A program made the translations under genes and the position numbers. The notes under the pieces are model-generated. The model worked only from the letters and a program-made list of their open reading frames with translations. It was not told the DNA's origin and did no database searches. A stretch of DNA of 64,000 bases, taken from contig JAMPIV010014852.1 of the NCBI GenBank assembly GCA_024509875.1, forward strand, positions 1 to 64,000, read 5' to 3'. How positions within the stretch are numbered: the first letter of the stretch is position 1; every line of letters begins with the position of its first letter. Origin of the DNA: Oreohelix idahoensis. Its lineage: Eukaryota; Mollusca; Gastropoda; Stylommatophora; Oreohelicidae. Of the stretch, positions 59,869 through 64,000 are shown in pieces.

Positions 59869-61009
59869 CAAACGCTTCTTAAGTCAGGGTGCATTCACTT
59901 CCGGGGGGGGGGGAGGGAACGCAGCTTCTGGAAGTGCGAGATCCACCTTTTGGGGGTGCGAGACCCACCTTCAGTGGGTGCGAGATATGTCATATATTTT
60001 TAAAGACAAATTGTCATAAACGTTACAATACACAGAACCAGTGGCATACTAAGGGGAGTGCAAGCGAGGCGGTTCGCCCCGAGTGACAGCCAGAAGGGAG
60101 TGCCGTCGGACAGTATTATAATAGTACTAGCAATAACCCGTCAAAATTGACAGGTTTTTAATTATAGTGTGTTGTTTCTGTTACATGTAATACAGACGTA
60201 CAGTATCACTACTGTGGTCATTTCTTTGCAGGCGAACGTCTTTAGATATTTGAAGTGAAAATATATGGATGTATTACGCGTAATATGAAGACATGGAGTA
60301 ACATTCCTAAATGACACGTGGAGCAGTGATAATGATCTAATGGACCGTAAAGTGACTAAATAACTAACATTTCTTTTATGACAACATGACTCGTAATTGT
60401 TCGTGCATATTTTAAAATCTTGCCCTGGTCGACTTACTGCCTCTGAGAAGCCATGGTCGACTTACTGCCTCTGAGAACAACGTTTGAAGTTTGACGAAAC
60501 TCCAGTTCATGTACTGTTTATGAATTGTGTTGTTGCCTTCTTTCCATAATCAAACTGTTCATGCACACCGTCATTTGCGCACTTTTCTATTTTCAGGAGA
60601 GTACATATAAGGGAAACAATACAATTATTGTCTAATAACTTTCAACCACAGTTGCACACCTTAGCTGGGGTTGAAAGTTAATGTACTCTATCGAAAATAG
60701 AAACGTGCGCAAATGACGATGTGCATGATGTGACCGATCGACCGACGTACTTACGGCGGGAATTATGGTATTGGATTTACTGTTAAAATTATACTTGCAA
60801 GTGTGTTTCTTTATGAGGATGAGGGTACCAAAGATAAGATCCGCCCCGGGTGCCAAATACTTTAGTGACACCTCTACACAGAACTCAAATGTATTTGTAT
60901 ACAATAGAATGGTGACAGCGTGAATTAAACACTCAAACGTATCACATTTAATAAATCATATTTTCTCAAAACATACTTTTATCTCTTTGCCTCAAATTTC
61001 ATAAAAGGG
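59869..61009. other. Non-coding spacer with GC-rich repeat pieces
   Basis: No gene. CAGTGGCATACTAAGGGGAG near 60041 followed by GGCGGTTCGCCCCGAGTG looks like a transposon terminus; a similar CCGCCCCGGGTG block is at 60841. A direct repeat GGTCGACTTACTGCCTCTGA occurs twice near 60427-60475. Confidence 0.4.
60560..60727. repeat. Long hairpin (inverted repeat)
   Basis: Arms 60560-60607 and 60681-60727 are near-perfect inverted copies (CATGCACACCGTCATTTGCG against CGCAAATGACGATGTGCATG), and an inner pair TAACTTTCAACC / GGGTTGAAAGTTA continues the stem. It could be a small foldback MITE. Confidence 0.75.
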
Positions 61010-61309
61010 TGAGGCTTCTTTTGATGTTATAAAGTGGTCTAAGGGTTCTTTTGATGCTATAAAGTGGTCTAAGGCTTCTTTAGATGCTATAATGGGGTAC
61101 GAGGTTTCTTATGATACATATAAAGAGGTGCGAGGCTTCAAATGACACTATAAAGAGGTGCGAAGCTTCTCGTGACGCTATAAAGAGGTGCAAGGCTTCT
61201 CGTGAGGCTATAAAGAGATGCGAGGCTTCTCATGACGCTATAAAGAGGTTTGAGACTTCTCATAATGCTATAAAGTGGTCTAAGGCTTCTTGTGATGCTA
61301 TAAAGTGGT
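61010..61309. repeat. 30-bp minisatellite array (array M), left block
   Basis: About ten copies of a 30-bp unit with GATGCTATAAAG followed by TGGTCTAAGGCTTCTT. Being 30 bp it keeps frame, giving IKRCEASHDA-type repeats on the plus strand; without other gene signals I do not call a gene. The last GTGGT (61305-61309) is duplicated at 62404-62408. Confidence 0.93.
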
Positions 61310-62403
61310 TGTTACGTACATTTATTACCTAAAGGGGGTAGTCTTCGGTCCTGCCAAATGTACGCACCAGTCTTAAAATAGTTATATTATTTGTGCGTTC
61401 GATTGATTCACGCACTGACGTGCACAATGCAGTGTGAGTTGCTTTGGACGCACGGGTAACCTAGTTAGAAAATTCTGACGTCATGTTTTGAACGGGGCAG
61501 TTCGGACCATGTTTATGTCCGATATATATTTCTTGGATTTATCTGGCAAGTTTGAAGAAGCCATTATTTTGTAATGATATCTACTGGTATTCATGATGAA
61601 GCCAATAGTGGAAGTATCAAGTAAGTGTCGCCCCATGTCACATCGAATGTTTATTGAGTTAAATTAAAGTATCAGGCCGCTCCTAGTTTTGGTCTAGCGG
61701 GAATTCATCGTAGTATGTCATTCCTAGAATGGACAGACGGAGTCGTTAGCCCTTTTGAATTACCGTAGAGGGAGGATACCTACGAGTAAACGAAGTTAAT
61801 TGATTTGTATGCTTCACATGTTTTTATATGCCGTATTTTCGTCAATGCCAAAGTCGTGGCATGGATATAGAGAGGTTAGTCAACACAGAACTCTAACCTG
61901 GTCGTATTGTCGTGGATGACTTTGTTTGGATTTTATATATATATGCTACCTAAGTATCGTATGGAAAAAGTCTGGAATTGTTACAAGTATGATAAGAAGT
62001 ATTGCTCCTTCAGAATGAATCCGTTGGCCATAAGATACGTCCTTGAAAGAAGGTCAACGGACTTGACTGCAATACATATGATATGGTAGAGGAAGTGACC
62101 CTTAGTCACTTGAATAAGAGGACTTAATTGTTAGAGAATCTTCATGAACTTGAAAAGTAATTATCAACATTTTTTTGACGTATGACCCTTTTGCACCTGT
62201 AACTATGATCGTCTTGTTCCACTCCGTATGTGTCACGTTAAATAAAATATATGTACAGTCATCACAGACTTGTGTGCTGCCAGTAAGTGACCAGTTAAAC
62301 ACTACTTGTTGGAGTTCGTTTTGAAGAACATTTTCTGACATTTTTGTTCCTTTGCAACCATTCGCGTAATGAAGTTCTTTACCATTAGAATGAACACCCA
62401 ACA
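61310..62403. mobile_element. Solo LTR in array M
   Basis: 1094 bp from TGTTACGTACATTT to GAACACCCAACA, flanked by perfect 5-bp target duplications GTGGT (61305-61309 and 62404-62408). No coding sequence. TG..CA ends plus the duplication make a solo LTR the best reading. It does not resemble the 2.3-kb LTR family. Confidence 0.85.
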
Positions 62404-62842
62404 GTGGTCTAAGGCTTCTTTTGATGCTATAAAAAGGTACGAGGTTTCTTATGATGCTATAAAGTGGTCTATGGCTTCTTTTGATGCTATAAAGTGGTCT
62501 AAGGCTTCTTTCAATGCTATAAAGGGGTACGAATTTCTTATGATGCTATAAACAGGTGGGATGCTTCTCATGACGCTATAAAGCGGTGCGAGGCTTCTCA
62601 TAATGCTATAAAGAGGTGCGAGGTTTATCATAACGCTATAAAGAGGTGCGAGGCTTCTCATCATGCTATAAAGAAGGGCGAGGCTTCTTATGACGTTTAT
62701 AAGGTGATGCTAGGCTTCTCATTATGCTATAAAGAGGTACAAGGCTTATTATAATGCTATAAAGAGGTGCGAGCCTTCTTATCATGCTATAAAGAGGTGC
62801 GAGGCTTATTATGATGCTATAAAGTGGTGCGAGGGTTATTAT
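62404..62842. repeat. 30-bp minisatellite array (array M), right block
   Basis: The array resumes in the unit that was broken. About 15 copies; later units carry AGAGGTGCGAGGCTTCTCAT. Minus-strand frames read LAPLYSIMRS repeats. Confidence 0.93.
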
Positions 62843-64000
62843 TGTGACGGTATTGCCTCCCATGGTTTGCAGTAGTGGTCCAACAGTGGCCAAAACTCAA
62901 GAGTATCTAATATGGGCTTCAAAGGTATCTACCTTCGGACAAGATTACTCTTCGCAGAGATGTATATAGAAGGGTGATGACACTTCTATTACAAAGTGAG
63001 TCTTCACACGATATTCAGAATAAGCGAGAACAATCCTGCTTTGGCTGAGTATGTTAACTCTGTAATTCTGCCGACGCTTTTGTGAAGGATTAAAGCACTT
63101 ATTACTTTCAGCTCGTTTAAGCCCCCACCCATGATTTACTCCGTGGAATTCTATTATTCTAGTATAGCTCTGTTTAGAGTGTGTGTAGTAATTTGACTGA
63201 GACAAACATGCAGTATTTTAAAAATAATTAAATCGAAGTTAAATTTGCAATATTACAAATAACACAATTTAATAATCACTTTCGGTTTTAACAGTCGTTA
63301 AATAATTTAAATAGTTATGGATCGAGAAAAGTTATCTTAGCAGTCTTTAGGGAATGTGAGATATTACAAGAAGTTCAAGTGGCAGCATATATTTGAACTT
63401 AGCTGCCAATGACGGTTCTGCTCCTTCTTATGGAGAGGTTCTTTTCACTCTGCTCACACTCGTCTCTGATCAAGGTTGTCGGGGGTAGCTCGTTTCTCAG
63501 AAATGTCAAGGAGAGTCTATCACGTGGGTCCTTCGTCTTAAAGCTTAGGCCACGGTTCCCTTCTTGTTCCAGAGATGGTTCTTTCTGCTGGTACCACCAA
63601 TAACTATGGTAAAAGAATAGAACTAAACGCTCTTCTGAGTATGGCGTTTTCTACCCCATAATTATGGGTTCCTATCTTCCCATACCACCATCCCAATTAC
63701 TCAGACTTTACCCTCGATACGAATTGAATTTAATCCCTTGGGATAAAACTTTCTTTATATTTAAATAGAATAGCTTTCATAGTTACTTTATATTTAAATG
63801 AAAAGGTTAATAGTACAGATAGAATCTGTTTACATATACATCTCCACTGATTGAAAAGTGTTCACAATATAATTTGAATATGTTTTCATTTCTGTTTTAC
63901 ACTGATTGAAAAGTTTGAAACTTCCATTTCTTTAAAATTAATATTTTCACATAAACATCTACACTAGTTTATAGCTTGAAAACTTACATTTATTTTAAAG
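62843..64000. mobile_element. LTR-like dispersed repeat, copy 2 (cut by window end)
   Basis: Starts TGTGACGGTATTGCCTCCC directly at the end of array M and matches 33062-33845 for ~765 bases. No coding sequence to the window end. It is another probable LTR beside a tandem array. Confidence 0.6.

Noticed and set aside
61111..61332. 10-residue repeat protein in array M
   Set aside because: A 30-bp tandem unit without stops is open by construction in more than one frame and on both strands.

Overview
The window is repeat-dominated DNA from an animal genome, most likely an invertebrate. The evidence is tRNA-derived SINEs, non-LTR retrotransposons of the endonuclease/RT type common in molluscs and other marine invertebrates, hAT and Tigger/pogo DNA transposons, a Ty3/gypsy element with the Gmr1-like domain order, and very long (AT)n microsatellites. 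I could not fix the phylum. I recognise no host protein-coding gene; every coding stretch I can assign belongs to a mobile element, and most are broken.

Layout. 0-1 kb: LINE 3' end. 1.3-8.8 kb: a ~28-bp minisatellite (array A) split by two LTR-type insertions, one (5739-8137) with a perfect 5-bp target duplication. 10.1-12.6 kb: a near-complete hAT transposon with 8-bp target duplication. 12.6-14.0 and 26.2-27.3 kb: a 32-bp minisatellite (array B), into which a long Ty3/gypsy element on the minus strand inserted (LTR 13972-16280, pol and gag 16368-20649, second LTR from 20872). Its pol order is protease, integrase ends, RT, RNase H, and the integrase catalytic core is replaced by an unrelated in-frame segment. 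22.4-26.2 kb: an anomalous stretch, with part of it almost free of C on the plus strand. 27.3-38 kb: microsatellites, a 49-bp minisatellite (30.8-32.3 kb), an LTR-like repeat and LINE/SINE fragments. 38.4-45 kb: a LINE/SINE cluster including two adjacent copies of one LINE family, one carrying a SINE. 46.8-47.4 kb: a 68-bp minisatellite. 49.3-52 kb: a head-to-head pair of related gag fragments; the minus-strand one ends in a Lin28-like cold-shock domain plus two zinc knuckles. 52.6-53.2 kb: (TA)n and a foldback mariner-type MITE. 53.3-55.6 kb: a 35-bp minisatellite. 55.7-58.1 kb: a full-length Tigger/pogo transposon with perfect 27-bp inverted repeats. 59.1-59.9 kb: a 36-bp minisatellite. 61.0-62.8 kb: a 30-bp minisatellite split by a solo LTR with 5-bp target duplication. 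62.8-64 kb: second copy of the 33-kb LTR-like repeat.

The most interesting items are the Lin28-like nucleocapsid in a Gag, the swapped integrase core in the Gmr1-like element, the C-depleted tract, and the repeated insertion of LTR elements into tandem arrays. Many reading-frame breaks sit at homopolymers or dinucleotide runs, so some elements may be more intact than this sequence suggests.
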